Position numbers and translations under genes: made by a program
Notes under the pieces: generated by a model
The model's database searches: none
Seen by the model: the letters and a program-made list of their open reading frames with translations, nothing else
What the model was told of the DNA's origin: nothing
In this document: one piece after another, positions 43,529 through 53,190 of the stretch
Position numbering within the stretch: position 1 is the stretch's first letter
Layout: the number at the start of each line of letters is the position of its first letter
Source of the DNA: Halothece sp. PCC 7418
GTDB lineage: Bacteria > Cyanobacteriota > Cyanobacteriia > Cyanobacteriales > Rubidibacteraceae
Reading direction: 5' to 3'
DNA: 64,000 bases
Assembly (NCBI RefSeq): GCF_000317635.1
Contig: NC_019779.1
Location: forward strand, 3,782,001-3,846,000

Positions 43529-43816
43529 ATGCAAATGGCAAAAGTTTGCGGAACAGTGGTTGGTACTCAAAAACTGCCCAGTATGACAGGGGTCAAACTC
43601 CTTTTATTGCAGTTTATTGATGCTAACGGTGAACTGCTCCCAAAATATGAAGTCGCTGCTGACCCCGTCGGTGCGGGACTAGGGGAATGGGTCTTGGTTA
43701 ATCGTGGTAGTGCTGCTCGCCAGACTGAATACCATCAAAACCGTCCCCTTGATGCAATGGTTGTTGCCATTATTGATACCGTTACTGTGAATAATCGCCG
43801 ACTATACGGTGAATAA
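43529..43816 (+). CDS. ccmL: Carboxysome vertex protein CcmL
   Basis: 95 residues. MQMAKVCGTVVGTQKLPSMTG and DPVGAGLGEWVLVNRGSAAR are diagnostic of the pentameric vertex family. Pentamers close the corners of the shell. The start eight bases after the ccmK1 stop suggests coupling; GCAAATGG upstream is poor as a ribosome site, so ATG 43535 remains possible. Confidence 0.95.
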   Translation: MQMAKVCGTVVGTQKLPSMTGVKLLLLQFIDANGELLPKYEVAADPVGAGLGEWVLVNRGSAARQTEYHQNRPLDAMVVAIIDTVTVNNRRLYGE

Positions 43817-44027
43817 AATAAAACCTAATTTTAGTATCGCAGGACTGGTGGTAACCCCGAGAGTGATCTCTGTTAAACAAGAAAACGCCATCAGTAAATA
43901 AATAGGACTAACCGCAACCTTAGCAAACTCAGGAGAAAGGGCGAGAAAATTTCAGAATACTTTAAGAATTTGAGATTGAATCGCTCTTGAATCATACGAA
44001 GCGTTTACATTTTAGGAGGAAAAAACA

Positions 44028-46064
44028 ATGGTAGTCCGCAGTGAAGCGGCTCCACCGACTCCTTGGTCAAAAGCCCTCGCCGAACCCCAAATAGACGAAA
44101 GTGCTTATGTCCATTCCTTTTCCAATATTATTGGTGATGTCTGGGTCGGACCGAATGTTCTGGTAGCACCTGGAACATCCATTCGGGCTGATGAAGGCTC
44201 ACCCTTCGCCATTGGAGAAGGGACGAACATCCAAGATGGAGTGGTCATTCATGGTTTAGAAGAAGGGCGTGTGGTTGGGGAAGACCGTCAGCATTATTCG
44301 GTTTGGATTGGAGAAGATACCTGTATTACTCACATGGCTCTCATTCATGGGCCCTGTTATGTCGGTAATAATTGCTTTATTGGTTTCCGATCCACTGTCT
44401 TTAATGCTCGGGTTGGTGATGATTGCATTGTGATGATGCACGCCCTGATTCAAGATGTGGAAATTCCCCAGGGTAAGTATGTTCCTTCGGGAGCAGTGAT
44501 TACCAATCAACAACAAGCAGACCGCTTACCCGATGTGCAAGAGTCAGATCGAGAATTTGCCCATCATGTTGTTGAAATTAACGAGGCACTAAGAGAAGGA
44601 TATCGGTGCGCTCGGGATGCAAACTGTATCATCCAAGTCAGAAATGAATCTAGTCGCCCAGAACAAGCTAGTAATGGGGCGAAGGTCAATGGTTATAATC
44701 GCGCTCAATCTTTCAATGAGCCCAGCAGAAGCAAGCAATCACAGGGGGGAAGCACCTTGAAACCAGAAGCAATAGAACAAGTGCGATCGCTGCTGCGACA
44801 AGGCTATCAAATTGGAACAGAACACGCAGATAAGCGTCGCTTTAGTCGCAACTCTTGGCAAAATTGTTCGCCAATTCAAGACACTCATGAACGGAACGTT
44901 ATCCAAGCTCTAGAAGCCTGTTTAGTGGATCATGCTGGGGAATATGTCCGCTTATTTGGGATTGATCCTAAAGCCAAACGTCGAGTTTCAGAACTGGTGA
45001 TTCAAACGCCAAGCGATGAACCCAGCGCAAGCTCAAGTTACAGCACCAGTAATGGGAGTTATCAACCGAGTCGCCGTCAAAGCTACCCGAGTGCAAGTCA
45101 AAGCACAGGGGGATTGGGTCAAGATGTCGGGGAACAAGTGCGATCGCTGCTCAATCAAGGCTATCAAATTGGTGTGGAACACGCCGATAAGCGTCGCTTT
45201 AGTCGGAATTCTTGGCAAAATGGCGCACCGATCCAAAGTCGTCAAGTCTCTGGCGCGATCGCGGAGTTAGAGTCTTGTTTAGCTGAATACAGTGGCGAAT
45301 ATGTCCGCTTGATCGGGATTGACCCCAAAGCCAAGCGAAGAGTTTTAGAACAACTGATTCAAGAACCTGGACAGAATGGAACTGTCCAAAAACAAGGCGC
45401 TTCTTATCAAGGGAGTTCCGCCCCTCAAGGCGGATCACAGCAAGTGGGCGGTGATATTGCTGAACAAGTGCGCTCCTTAGTTAACCAAGGCTACACCATT
45501 GGTTTGGAATATGCGGATCAACGTCGTTTCCGTCGTAACTCTTGGCAAAATGCTGGACAATTGGAAGGAAATGCGAATCAAGTTTTATCCGCACTCAATG
45601 GGTGTTTGGCGGAACATCCCAAAGACTATGTTCGTTTAGTGGGAATTGATCCGAAAGCGAAACGAAGAGTTTTAGAAACCTTGATTCAGCAACCTGGACA
45701 ACAGGGAACAACCGCGAAGCAAGGAAGTCAAACTCCTGTTAGCTATCAGAGCAATGGTCGTCAAAGCTATAGCCAATCTAACGGGAATGGCGCAAGCAGC
45801 AACTTAGATCCAGAGACGGTTGACCAAGTGCGAAGCCTACTACACCAAGGGTATCAAATCAGCACCGAACACGCTGACAAACGACGCTTTAGCCGTAATT
45901 CTTGGCAAAAAGGAGCTTCCATTGACAGCAGCCGTGAATCGGAAGTTCTATCCGCCTTAGAAGGATTTTTAGCCGATCATCGCGGAAAATATGTCCGTTT
46001 AGTGGGCATTGATCCGAAAGCGAAACGCCGAGTCTTGGAAACAACGATTCAGCAACCCGCTTAA
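44028..46064 (+). CDS. ccmM: Carboxysome scaffold CcmM with four rubisco-small-subunit-like modules
   Basis: 678 residues. Residues 1-210 are the gamma-carbonic anhydrase-like domain (hexapeptide repeat, [21 protein letters not shown]). Four small-subunit-like modules follow at about residues 251-329, 369-448, 479-555 and 599-678, each with FxRNSWQ and [15 protein letters not shown]. The modules bind rubisco and condense it. The first has two cysteines 18 residues apart (NCSPIQ and EACLVD), the spacing of the redox-active pair in Synechococcus CcmM; the second and third keep one and the fourth none. A likely internal start is TTG 44757 after GGGGGGAAG, giving the short form. GGAGGAAA precedes the main start. 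Confidence 0.95.
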   Translation: MVVRSEAAPPTPWSKALAEPQIDESAYVHSFSNIIGDVWVGPNVLVAPGTSIRADEGSPFAIGEGTNIQDGVVIHGLEEGRVVGEDRQHYSVWIGEDTCITHMALIHGPCYVGNNCFIGFRSTVFNARVGDDCIVMMHALIQDVEIPQGKYVPSGAVITNQQQADRLPDVQESDREFAHHVVEINEALREGYRCARDANCIIQVRNESSRPEQASNGAKVNGYNRAQSFNEPSRSKQSQGGSTLKPEAIEQVRSLLRQGYQIGTEHADKRRFSRNSWQNCSPIQDTHERNVIQALEACLVDHAGEYVRLFGIDPKAKRRVSELVIQTPSDEPSASSSYSTSNGSYQPSRRQSYPSASQSTGGLGQDVGEQVRSLLNQGYQIGVEHADKRRFSRNSWQNGAPIQSRQVSGAIAELESCLAEYSGEYVRLIGIDPKAKRRVLEQLIQEPGQNGTVQKQGASYQGSSAPQGGSQQVGGDIAEQVRSLVNQGYTIGLEYADQRRFRRNSWQNAGQLEGNANQVLSALNGCLAEHPKDYVRLVGIDPKAKRRVLETLIQQPGQQGTTAKQGSQTPVSYQSNGRQSYSQSNGNGASSNLDPETVDQVRSLLHQGYQISTEHADKRRFSRNSWQKGASIDSSRESEVLSALEGFLADHRGKYVRLVGIDPKAKRRVLETTIQQPA

Positions 46065-46172
46065 ACTGATTCATGATCAGGAGTCTCGATAAGGCTTGGT
46101 TCTTAGCACACTCCTGATTCTTGAATCCAACTTTTGTAAACCTTATTGGAAGCCATTTAGTGGCTGAGAGCC

Positions 46173-46949
46173 ATGTCTGTGCTTTCCCTGCCGACAATAA
46201 GTCACACCCAAATTTATGTCAGTGGTGATGTGATGATTGATGAAACCGCAGCGATCGCGCCTGGCGTGATTCTGCAAGCAACCGGGAACGGCAAAATCAT
46301 CATTAAAGCAGGGGCTTGCATCGGAATGGGAGTCGTTTTAACGGCAAATCAGGGAACGATTGAAATTGGCGAAGGTGCGATTTTAGGCGCAGGGGTGTTA
46401 ATAGTCGGGTCTGGCAAAATCAGCGATCGCGCTTGTATTGGTACAGCAAGCACCCTCATTGATACCTCAGTTGAAAGCAGAGAATGTGTTGCGCCAGGGA
46501 GTCTCCTCGGAGATACATCCCGTCCAGAAACCCCATCGCCAACCAGTCACAGTGAACCAGAAAGTAATGGTAGTCATTCGCCACCAGAGCCTTCTCCCTG
46601 GGAAGCAACCACCGCCCAATCGGAAAACAATGGTCATCAATCTCCTTACCAACCGAAGAGTCCTCCATTAGAAACAACACCCGAGGAAGCGGAAAATAAT
46701 GGTCATGAAGTGAATGATCAGCCTGTGGAAGGGACAGAATCCCCTGCACCGACAAGTGATAACGATCATCCTCCTCCCTCCGATTCTGAGCAACCGCCCC
46801 CCAGCAATACCACGATTTATGGTCAAACCCACATTGAGCGTTTGATGGTTACTCTATTTCCGCATAAGGAGAAATTTAAAAAGAAGACGAATGATTGGTT
46901 TTTGGTTCTTGGTTCTTTGTTATTTGATGACTTTCCAAATAACGAGTAA
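46173..46949 (+). CDS. ccmN: Carboxysome assembly protein CcmN
   Basis: 258 residues. Hexapeptide repeat domain in residues 1-110 (DETAAIAPGVILQATGNGK, CIGMGVVLTANQGTIEIGEG), then a long proline/serine-rich linker. The encapsulation peptide TTIYGQTHIERLMVTLFPHK follows at about 213-232. It bridges CcmM and the shell. In other species the protein ends near this helix; here about 25 more residues (WFLVLGSLLFDDFPNNE) derive from a heptamer-type repeat, TTGGTTCTTGGTTCTTTG. The start uses the GTG/ATG around 46173. Confidence 0.9.
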   Translation: MSVLSLPTISHTQIYVSGDVMIDETAAIAPGVILQATGNGKIIIKAGACIGMGVVLTANQGTIEIGEGAILGAGVLIVGSGKISDRACIGTASTLIDTSVESRECVAPGSLLGDTSRPETPSPTSHSEPESNGSHSPPEPSPWEATTAQSENNGHQSPYQPKSPPLETTPEEAENNGHEVNDQPVEGTESPAPTSDNDHPPPSDSEQPPPSNTTIYGQTHIERLMVTLFPHKEKFKKKTNDWFLVLGSLLFDDFPNNE

Positions 46950-47407
46950 CATTAACCGACTTACTTGGTCTCTCAAGTAACTCAGAAAAGCGATAAGAAT
47001 CAGTTGAGATTTTTGCAATGTTTTTCGACAAATCTGTAAGAACTGAACAGCAATTGTAAAGAAAAGTAAACTTTTTAGAAACAGTAAAACCCGTTCTCTA
47101 GTTAGGGCAAGCATAATGTCGAAACTAAGAGGAGGAGCGGGTTAATTGCTGTTGTTTTTAATATTATTCTCGGAATTTGTAGCCATCGAGAAAAGAATTA
47201 GGCTTGAGAAAAGAATAAGCAAAAACTATTTTGGCAAAAATTAATATTAATAGCTAAAATGCAACCAACTCATGTTAAAGTAAAAAACTAAGTGAGGCTA
47301 ATCTATAGCAAAACCCGAAAAGAATCTATCTATAATTAAAAACGAGGACTTTTCGGCACAGTATTAAAAACTGGTGATCTCAAGACCTCAAAACTCAGGA
47401 GAAAGAA
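46950..47407. other. ccmN-rbcL spacer with decayed element
   Basis: About 458 bp. AACCCG and CGGGTT near 47090-47142 and their inner CTCT/AGAG arms form an inverted repeat. On the minus strand 46920-47114 encodes a leucine-rich ORF beginning MLALTRERVLLFLKSLLFF, which may be the start of an IS4-type transposase remnant. AAACTCAGGAGAAAG supplies the rbcL ribosome site at 47392-47404. A separate rbcL promoter probably lies in the AT-rich 47160-47370 part. Confidence 0.4.
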
Positions 47408-48826
47408 ATGGTACAAGCACAACAATCTAGCGGATTTAAGGCTGGGGTACAAGATTACGCCCTAACCTACTACACCCCCGACTACACCCCCAAAGACACT
47501 GATGTTTTAGCAGCATTCCGAGTAACTCCGCAGCCTGGAGTTCCTCCTGAAGAAGCAGGGGCTGCGGTAGCTGCTGAATCCTCCACGGGAACTTGGACAA
47601 CAGTATGGACAGACAACCTCACCGACTTAGATCGGTATAAAGGACGTTGCTACGAAATCGAAGCCGTCCCCGGGGAAGATAACCAATACTTCATGTTTGT
47701 GGCGTATCCCCTCGACTTATTTGAAGAAGGGTCTGTCACCAATATGCTCACCTCCATCGTGGGTAACGTATTTGGATTTAAGGCTCTCCGTGCGCTGCGT
47801 TTAGAAGATATGCGGATTCCCGTTGCTTATCTCAAAACCTTCCAGGGGCCTCCACACGGGATTACCGTAGAACGTGACCTCCTCAACAAATATGGTCGTC
47901 CTTTACTCGGTTGCACCATTAAGCCCAAACTCGGTTTATCCGCGAAAAACTACGGTCGGGCGGTTTATGAATGTCTCCGTGGTGGTTTAGACTTCACCAA
48001 AGACGACGAAAACATTAACTCTCAGCCTTTCATGCGTTGGCGCGATCGTTTCCTCTTCGTTGCGGAAGCGGTACACAAAGCACAAGCCGAAACCAACGAA
48101 ATCAAAGGACACTATCTCAACGTGACTGCTCCCACTTGCGAGCAAATGTTAGAGCGTGCCGAGTTCGTCAAAGAACTGGATATGCCTATTCTCATGCACG
48201 ACTACCTCACGGGTGGTTTCACGGCAAACACGACTCTCTCCAAATGGTGTCGCGCTAATGGCGTTCTCATGCACATTCACCGTGCAATGCACGCAGTAAT
48301 CGACCGTCAGAAAAATCATGGTATCCACTTCCGTGTCTTAGCGAAATGCTTACGGATGTCTGGTGGTGACCACCTCCACTCTGGTACCGTTGTTGGTAAG
48401 TTAGAAGGGGAACGGGCGATCACTCTTGGTTTTGTTGACCAAATGCGGGAAGACCACGTGGAAGAAGATCGCTCTCGCGGTAACTTCTTTACCCAAGACT
48501 GGGCTTCCATGGGGGGTGTCATGCCTGTTGCTTCTGGTGGGATTCACATCTGGCATATGCCAGCCCTGGTCGATATCTTTGGCGATGACTCCTGCTTACA
48601 GTTCGGTGGCGGTACGCTCGGACACCCTTGGGGGAACGCGCCTGGTGCAACGGCAAACCGTGTTGCCCTTGAAGCCTGTGTTCAAGCTCGGAACGAAGGT
48701 CGTAACCTTGCTCGTGAAGGCAGCGAAATCATTAAAGAAGCAGCACGCTGGTCTCCAGAACTGAAAGTGGCTTCCGAACTCTGGAAAGAAATTAAATTCG
48801 AGTACGAAGCAGTGGATACTCTCTAA
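47408..48826 (+). CDS. rbcL: Rubisco large subunit, form IB
   Basis: 472 residues. [11 protein letters not shown] holds the carbamylated lysine (Lys198 here) with the metal ligands, KPKLGLS the catalytic lysine, and VVGKLEGER loop 6. It fixes CO2 inside the carboxysome. First of rbcL-rbcX-rbcS, in line with the ccm operon. Confidence 0.99.
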   Translation: MVQAQQSSGFKAGVQDYALTYYTPDYTPKDTDVLAAFRVTPQPGVPPEEAGAAVAAESSTGTWTTVWTDNLTDLDRYKGRCYEIEAVPGEDNQYFMFVAYPLDLFEEGSVTNMLTSIVGNVFGFKALRALRLEDMRIPVAYLKTFQGPPHGITVERDLLNKYGRPLLGCTIKPKLGLSAKNYGRAVYECLRGGLDFTKDDENINSQPFMRWRDRFLFVAEAVHKAQAETNEIKGHYLNVTAPTCEQMLERAEFVKELDMPILMHDYLTGGFTANTTLSKWCRANGVLMHIHRAMHAVIDRQKNHGIHFRVLAKCLRMSGGDHLHSGTVVGKLEGERAITLGFVDQMREDHVEEDRSRGNFFTQDWASMGGVMPVASGGIHIWHMPALVDIFGDDSCLQFGGGTLGHPWGNAPGATANRVALEACVQARNEGRNLAREGSEIIKEAARWSPELKVASELWKEIKFEYEAVDTL

Positions 48827-48872
48827 TGACGGCTTTCTCCGTTGTGATTTGGGTCGGGAAAGGTTAAGTATT

Positions 48873-49256
48873 ATGAACTCAAAACGAGTGGCTCAAGAAA
48901 CCGCACAAGTGCTGCAAGATTATCTGACTTATCAAGCAGTGCGGACGATTCTTGACCAGTTATCAGAAACCAATCCCACCCAAGCGATCTGGCTGCGACA
49001 GTTTTCTCAACAGCATAGTTTGCAGAATAGTTCCGCTTTTCTAGAGGCTTTGATGTCAGAGCGGAAAGACTTAGTGATGCGGATTATGACCGTGCGAGAA
49101 GATTTAGCGGAGCGAGTCTTAGATTTTTTACCAGAGATGGTACGCTCAGGGATTGAAGAATCCAACTTACGCTATCGTTGCCAGATTTTAGAACGGCTGA
49201 CCCAAACCCAAGGGGAAGAGTCGGACGATCCTGATGATTCTCATCCCACTGAATAA
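48873..49256 (+). CDS. rbcX: RbcX rubisco assembly chaperone
   Basis: 127 residues from ATG 48873, preceded by AAAGGTTAAG; an in-frame start at 48849 is less likely. NSKRVAQETAQVLQDYLTYQAVRTILDQL and QNSSAFLEALMSERKDLVMRIM are characteristic. The homodimer clamps the C-terminal tail of newly folded RbcL. Placed between rbcL and rbcS as in many beta-cyanobacteria. Confidence 0.95.
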   Translation: MNSKRVAQETAQVLQDYLTYQAVRTILDQLSETNPTQAIWLRQFSQQHSLQNSSAFLEALMSERKDLVMRIMTVREDLAERVLDFLPEMVRSGIEESNLRYRCQILERLTQTQGEESDDPDDSHPTE

Positions 49257-49284
49257 TTCCGTTGTAACTATCTGAATTGAAACC

Positions 49285-49620
49285 ATGAAAACAACACCAA
49301 AACAGGCTCATTACGAAACTCTCTCTTACTTACCTCCTTTAACTGACCAACAAATTGCCAAGCAAATTCAATATATGCTGGATCAAGACTTCATTCCAGC
49401 GGTTGAGTTTGAAGAGTCTCCCAGTCCTGAAGATCACCACTGGACACTGTGGAAACTGCCTTTATTTGATGCAACTTCTCCTCAGGATGTTCTCAATGAA
49501 GTTCGGGAATGTCGCTCTGAATATTCCAACTGCTACATCCGTGTGGTAGGGTTTGATAATATTCGTCAGTGCCAAATGGTTAGCTTTATCGTTTACAAGC
49601 CCGACGGTATCCGCTATTAA
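49285..49620 (+). CDS. rbcS: Rubisco small subunit
   Basis: 111 residues. [18 protein letters not shown] and [23 protein letters not shown] are diagnostic. It completes the L8S8 enzyme. A strong terminator lies 22 bp downstream. Confidence 0.98.
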   Translation: MKTTPKQAHYETLSYLPPLTDQQIAKQIQYMLDQDFIPAVEFEESPSPEDHHWTLWKLPLFDATSPQDVLNEVRECRSEYSNCYIRVVGFDNIRQCQMVSFIVYKPDGIRY

Positions 49621-49641
49621 TTGTATTACCGATTCACTTTC

Positions 49642-49673
49642 TGCCTCCACTGTAACGGTGGGGGCTTTTTTTA
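49642..49673 (+). terminator. Terminator of the ccm-rbc operon
   Basis: GCCTCCAC-N6-GGTGGGGGC stem followed by TTTTTTT. It lies 22 bp after rbcS and 15 bp before the tlyA start. Confidence 0.85.
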
Positions 49674-49686
49674 GCTTATTCGTCAG

Positions 49687-50523
49687 ATGGCAAAACAACG
49701 TTTAGATACTTTACTGGTCAGTCGTCACCTGTGTGAATCTCGGCAAAAAGCACAACGGCTGATTCGCGCAGGTGAGGTGAAAGTTAACGATGAAGTGATT
49801 GATAAACCAGGAACTGTGGTTCATTCGGAAGCCCGCTTGCAAGTGGTGCAACCCCCTCCTTATGTGTCGCGAGGAGGAGAGAAGTTAGCGAAGGCTCTAG
49901 CAGCATTTTCCATTCCTGTTGCAGGGCGTATTTGCTTAGATGGGGGGATTTCCACTGGAGGCTTTACCGATTGCTTGCTACAAGCGGGGGCGAAACAAGT
50001 TTATGGGGTGGATGTGGGTTATGGACAAGTGGCTTGGCAACTGCGTCAAGATCAACGGGTCATCCTGAAAGAACGCACCAATCTACGTTATCTGAAACCA
50101 GAAGACTTATATGGCGATGCACCCCGTCCAGACTTAGCAGTGCTGGATTTATCCTTTATTTCTTTAACGAAAGTCTTACAACCGCTTTGGGATTTGTTGA
50201 TTCCCCCTCGGGAAGTGGTGCTTTTAGTGAAACCTCAGTTTGAAGTGGGGCGCGATCGCGTTGGAGAAAAAGGAGTCGTCCGCAACCCGAAAGATCATCA
50301 GTGGGGCATTATGGAAGTTATGACAGCAGCCCAGCATATCGGTTGGCATCCCCAAGGCTTAACTTGGTCACCGATTCGAGGCCCTGCTGGGAATATTGAA
50401 TATCTGCTCTGGTTGGCAACTGAAAACCAACCCACTGCCCAAGAAACAGCGGATGAAAGTTTTGTGGAAGCCCTCACCAAAACTGCGGTTCAAGAACTTA
50501 ATTCTCGTTCTTCATCCCACTAA
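49687..50523 (+). CDS. tlyA: TlyA family rRNA (cytidine-2'-O)-methyltransferase
   Basis: 278 residues. The S4 RNA-binding domain (RLDTLLVSRHLCESRQKAQRLIRAGEVKVN, residues 4-33 and on) is followed by an FtsJ-type methyltransferase with LDGGISTGGFTDCLL and VYGVDVGYGQ. K-D-K-E-type residues (KPQFE) are visible. It methylates ribosomal RNA ribose; the family is also called haemolysin A for historical reasons. It starts 14 bp after the rbc terminator and overlaps the convergent FHA gene by four bases. Confidence 0.9.
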   Translation: MAKQRLDTLLVSRHLCESRQKAQRLIRAGEVKVNDEVIDKPGTVVHSEARLQVVQPPPYVSRGGEKLAKALAAFSIPVAGRICLDGGISTGGFTDCLLQAGAKQVYGVDVGYGQVAWQLRQDQRVILKERTNLRYLKPEDLYGDAPRPDLAVLDLSFISLTKVLQPLWDLLIPPREVVLLVKPQFEVGRDRVGEKGVVRNPKDHQWGIMEVMTAAQHIGWHPQGLTWSPIRGPAGNIEYLLWLATENQPTAQETADESFVEALTKTAVQELNSRSSSH

Positions 50524-51197
50524 TCATCAATTTGGGTTGCCTTCGCTTGCTCTAGTTCATCTTGAGAGAGTTTGCGAGGGCGTTTTGTCCCTGGGAATGT
50601 TCCTTGGGCTTTTTCCATATCTTTTTTGGAGACGGGGGCTTTTGGTTTATTCTCAGAGGTGAGAACATCCGTCCAAATTTGCAGTTGCGGTCCGGAACTC
50701 GCTAAACGAATGACCATCCCATTTTTAACTGCAGCACGGCTAATGCGTTTCCCTTGACAGAACGTTCCATTAGAGCCCGTGTTAACCACTTCCCAGTCTT
50801 TGCCTCTCCGCCGAATCTCAACATGGTGACGAGAAACAACAGCACTGTAGAGAGTGACTTCGTTGTTTCTGGAACGTCCAATTCTAATGACAGACTTGGG
50901 TTCAAAGCGCCAAGTTTGAACCGCAACAGAATGCTGAGGATGGAGTAAGGTCAAGGTAATCATCGGCGTTTGATTATCCGATGAGGTTTCAGACGGTGGA
51001 GTGTTCTGAACGTTTTCGCCTTTATCGCCAGAATGAGTGGGTTGAGATGATGCCATTTTATGCTGAGACTGTACTGTCGATGTGGGTGGTTGCGGTAAGT
51101 GGGGAGATTTCTCGGTAACAACTGGCTTGACCGAGGAAACACTCTTCCTTGTTTGATTATACAGATGCTCTCCCTCTTTGATCATACTCCTTTTCAT
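50520..51197 (-). CDS. FHA domain protein
   Basis: 225 residues from ATG 51197; TTG 51203 and ATG 51185 are alternatives. The first 100 residues are disordered and rich in Q, S, T and P. The FHA domain spans about 115-195: VIRIGRSRNNEVTLYSAVVSRHHVEI, then NGTFCQGKRI, with the conserved GR, SRHH and NG. It binds phosphothreonine and may report on serine/threonine kinases. No kinase is adjacent. 51198-51481 shows no gene. Confidence 0.85.
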   Translation of the reverse strand: MKRSMIKEGEHLYNQTRKSVSSVKPVVTEKSPHLPQPPTSTVQSQHKMASSQPTHSGDKGENVQNTPPSETSSDNQTPMITLTLLHPQHSVAVQTWRFEPKSVIRIGRSRNNEVTLYSAVVSRHHVEIRRRGKDWEVVNTGSNGTFCQGKRISRAAVKNGMVIRLASSGPQLQIWTDVLTSENKPKAPVSKKDMEKAQGTFPGTKRPRKLSQDELEQAKATQIDD

Positions 51198-51481
51198 CTC
51201 CAATAAAGCCTCTTCAATTTGGCAACCGCAATTTTAATTCAGCTTTCAGTCAGAGTCAGTAACTCATGTTCTGGAAGCCTTGCTTCTAACTTTGATTTGC
51301 GTTTCACGGTTGACATCCGTTTTCAAGTCAGAGTTTGCTAAAAATAAATGTCGTTTAACAGGCAAGTTTTTTATTTCTTTCAGTTTAATGAATTTCCTTT
51401 CAAAAAAACATGAGGAAATCACTTAATATTCAACAATTTCTTTCTCAAGATAGAACAAGCGTAACTGCATCAATCATCTCT

Positions 51482-53176
51482 TTAATTGTGAATAATTCGG
51501 CTCGCAATTGGCATTCTCCATCCTGTTCCAAAAGCGCGATCAGTCACTTTTAAGCCAGGAGGAGCTTGACGACGTTTAAACTCTGCTCTACGCACTAATT
51601 GAGTGACTTTTTGCACTGTTTCTGATGAAAATCCAGCACGAACAATTTGGTTTGGAGATTGATGTTCATGAATAAAACGGTGCAAAATTTCATCGAGAAT
51701 GTCATAAGGGGGAAGGGAATCTTGATCTTGTTGATCGGGTTTCAATTCCGCACTCGGAGCTTTATTAATGATAGTTTCAGGGATAATTTCTTGCTCTTGA
51801 TTGAGCCATCGACACAAAGCATAAACACGGGTTTTCGGCACATCAGAAATCACGGCTAATCCTCCGTTCATATCACCATAAAGGGTACAGTATCCCACTG
51901 CCATTTCTGATTTATTTCCCGTGGAAAGTAACAAATAATTAAATTTATTTGCAATTGCCATTAAAAGGTTACCACGAATTCTTGATTGTAAGTTTTCTTC
52001 GGCAACTCCAAATTCTGTTCCCGCAAACAGGGGTTCTAGAATTTCATCGTAAGCTGTCATTGCTGACTTGATAGGTAAAGTAATGTTACGAATTCCTAAG
52101 TTTTTGACAAGGGCTTCGGCATCACTAATCGAACCTGGAGAACTATATGGAGAAGGCATCAAAACCCCCAGAACATTTTCTGCGCCAAACGCCGATCGCG
52201 CGATCGCTGCGACAAGGGAAGAATCAATCCCCCCACTCAAGCCAATCACCACTTGCTGAAAGCCACATTTGCGAGCATAATCTTTAACCCCTAACACCAG
52301 CGCCTTCCACATTTCTTCTTCTTCATTTTCTAAAGCGGGAGTGATTGCGGTGGGAATTAAATTTTGTTGGCGGGTTGAAAACTCAGCGATCATTAAATCA
52401 TCTTCAAAAGGATGAGCGCGAGACACTAATTTTCCTTGGCGGTTTAAAGCGATACTCGTCCCATCAAAAATAAGATCGTCATTAGCTCCCACTTGATTCG
52501 CATAAACGATCGGAATCCCATAATGACAAGCACTATGGCGCAGCATAGCTTCTCTTAATTTTTGTTTTCCGACACGATAAGGAGAAGCGGATAAATTAAT
52601 AATAATATCAGCCCCATTATTGGCTAAATCTTCGAGGGGATTCTCAGCATAATTTCGTTTTCCCCAGAACTTTTCATCATTCCAAAGATCTTCGCAAATG
52701 GTTACACCAATGGTAATCGGAGATAAAATTCCCTTCCCTTGTTCTTCCTTAATCACAAAACAATTACTTTGTTTTCCTGGTTCAAAATAGCGGACTTCAT
52801 CAAAGACATCATAAGTGGGAAGTAAGCGTTTATGAAAATAAGTGACGATGCTTCCTTCTTCAATTAACGCCATACTATTATGTAATGGTTTTTCCCCTTT
52901 TTCTTCTGCATGAGGATTGAGAGTCGCCAGTCCCACTAAAACCGTTAACTGCTGAGGAAGTTGTTGCGCTAACGTTTCTAGTTGTTCCGACATTTTGCTA
53001 ATAAAACCAGGATTAAGGAGATGATCCCGAGGCGGATAACCACAAAGGGAGAGTTCTGGTGTTAATAATAATTGTGCTCCCTCTTCTACTGCTTTTTCAG
53101 CAGCATCAAAGATCTTTTGAGCATTTCCTATTAAGTCGCCAATGGTGGGATTTAGTTGCGCGATCGCGATTTTCAT
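51482..53176 (-). CDS. nadE: Glutamine-dependent NAD+ synthetase
   Basis: 564 residues. The N-terminal nitrilase domain has the E-K-C triad in ELSLCGYPP, KRLLPTYDVFDE and VTICEDLWND. The C-terminal synthetase domain has SGGIDSSLVAAIARSA. It makes NAD from deamido-NAD with glutamine as nitrogen source. Last in a pncB-nadD-nrtR-nadE order; the nrtR stop is 14 bp before its start. Confidence 0.96.
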   Translation of the reverse strand: MKIAIAQLNPTIGDLIGNAQKIFDAAEKAVEEGAQLLLTPELSLCGYPPRDHLLNPGFISKMSEQLETLAQQLPQQLTVLVGLATLNPHAEEKGEKPLHNSMALIEEGSIVTYFHKRLLPTYDVFDEVRYFEPGKQSNCFVIKEEQGKGILSPITIGVTICEDLWNDEKFWGKRNYAENPLEDLANNGADIIINLSASPYRVGKQKLREAMLRHSACHYGIPIVYANQVGANDDLIFDGTSIALNRQGKLVSRAHPFEDDLMIAEFSTRQQNLIPTAITPALENEEEEMWKALVLGVKDYARKCGFQQVVIGLSGGIDSSLVAAIARSAFGAENVLGVLMPSPYSSPGSISDAEALVKNLGIRNITLPIKSAMTAYDEILEPLFAGTEFGVAEENLQSRIRGNLLMAIANKFNYLLLSTGNKSEMAVGYCTLYGDMNGGLAVISDVPKTRVYALCRWLNQEQEIIPETIINKAPSAELKPDQQDQDSLPPYDILDEILHRFIHEHQSPNQIVRAGFSSETVQKVTQLVRRAEFKRRQAPPGLKVTDRAFGTGWRMPIASRIIHN

Positions 53177-53190
53177 AATAATATTTTCAC

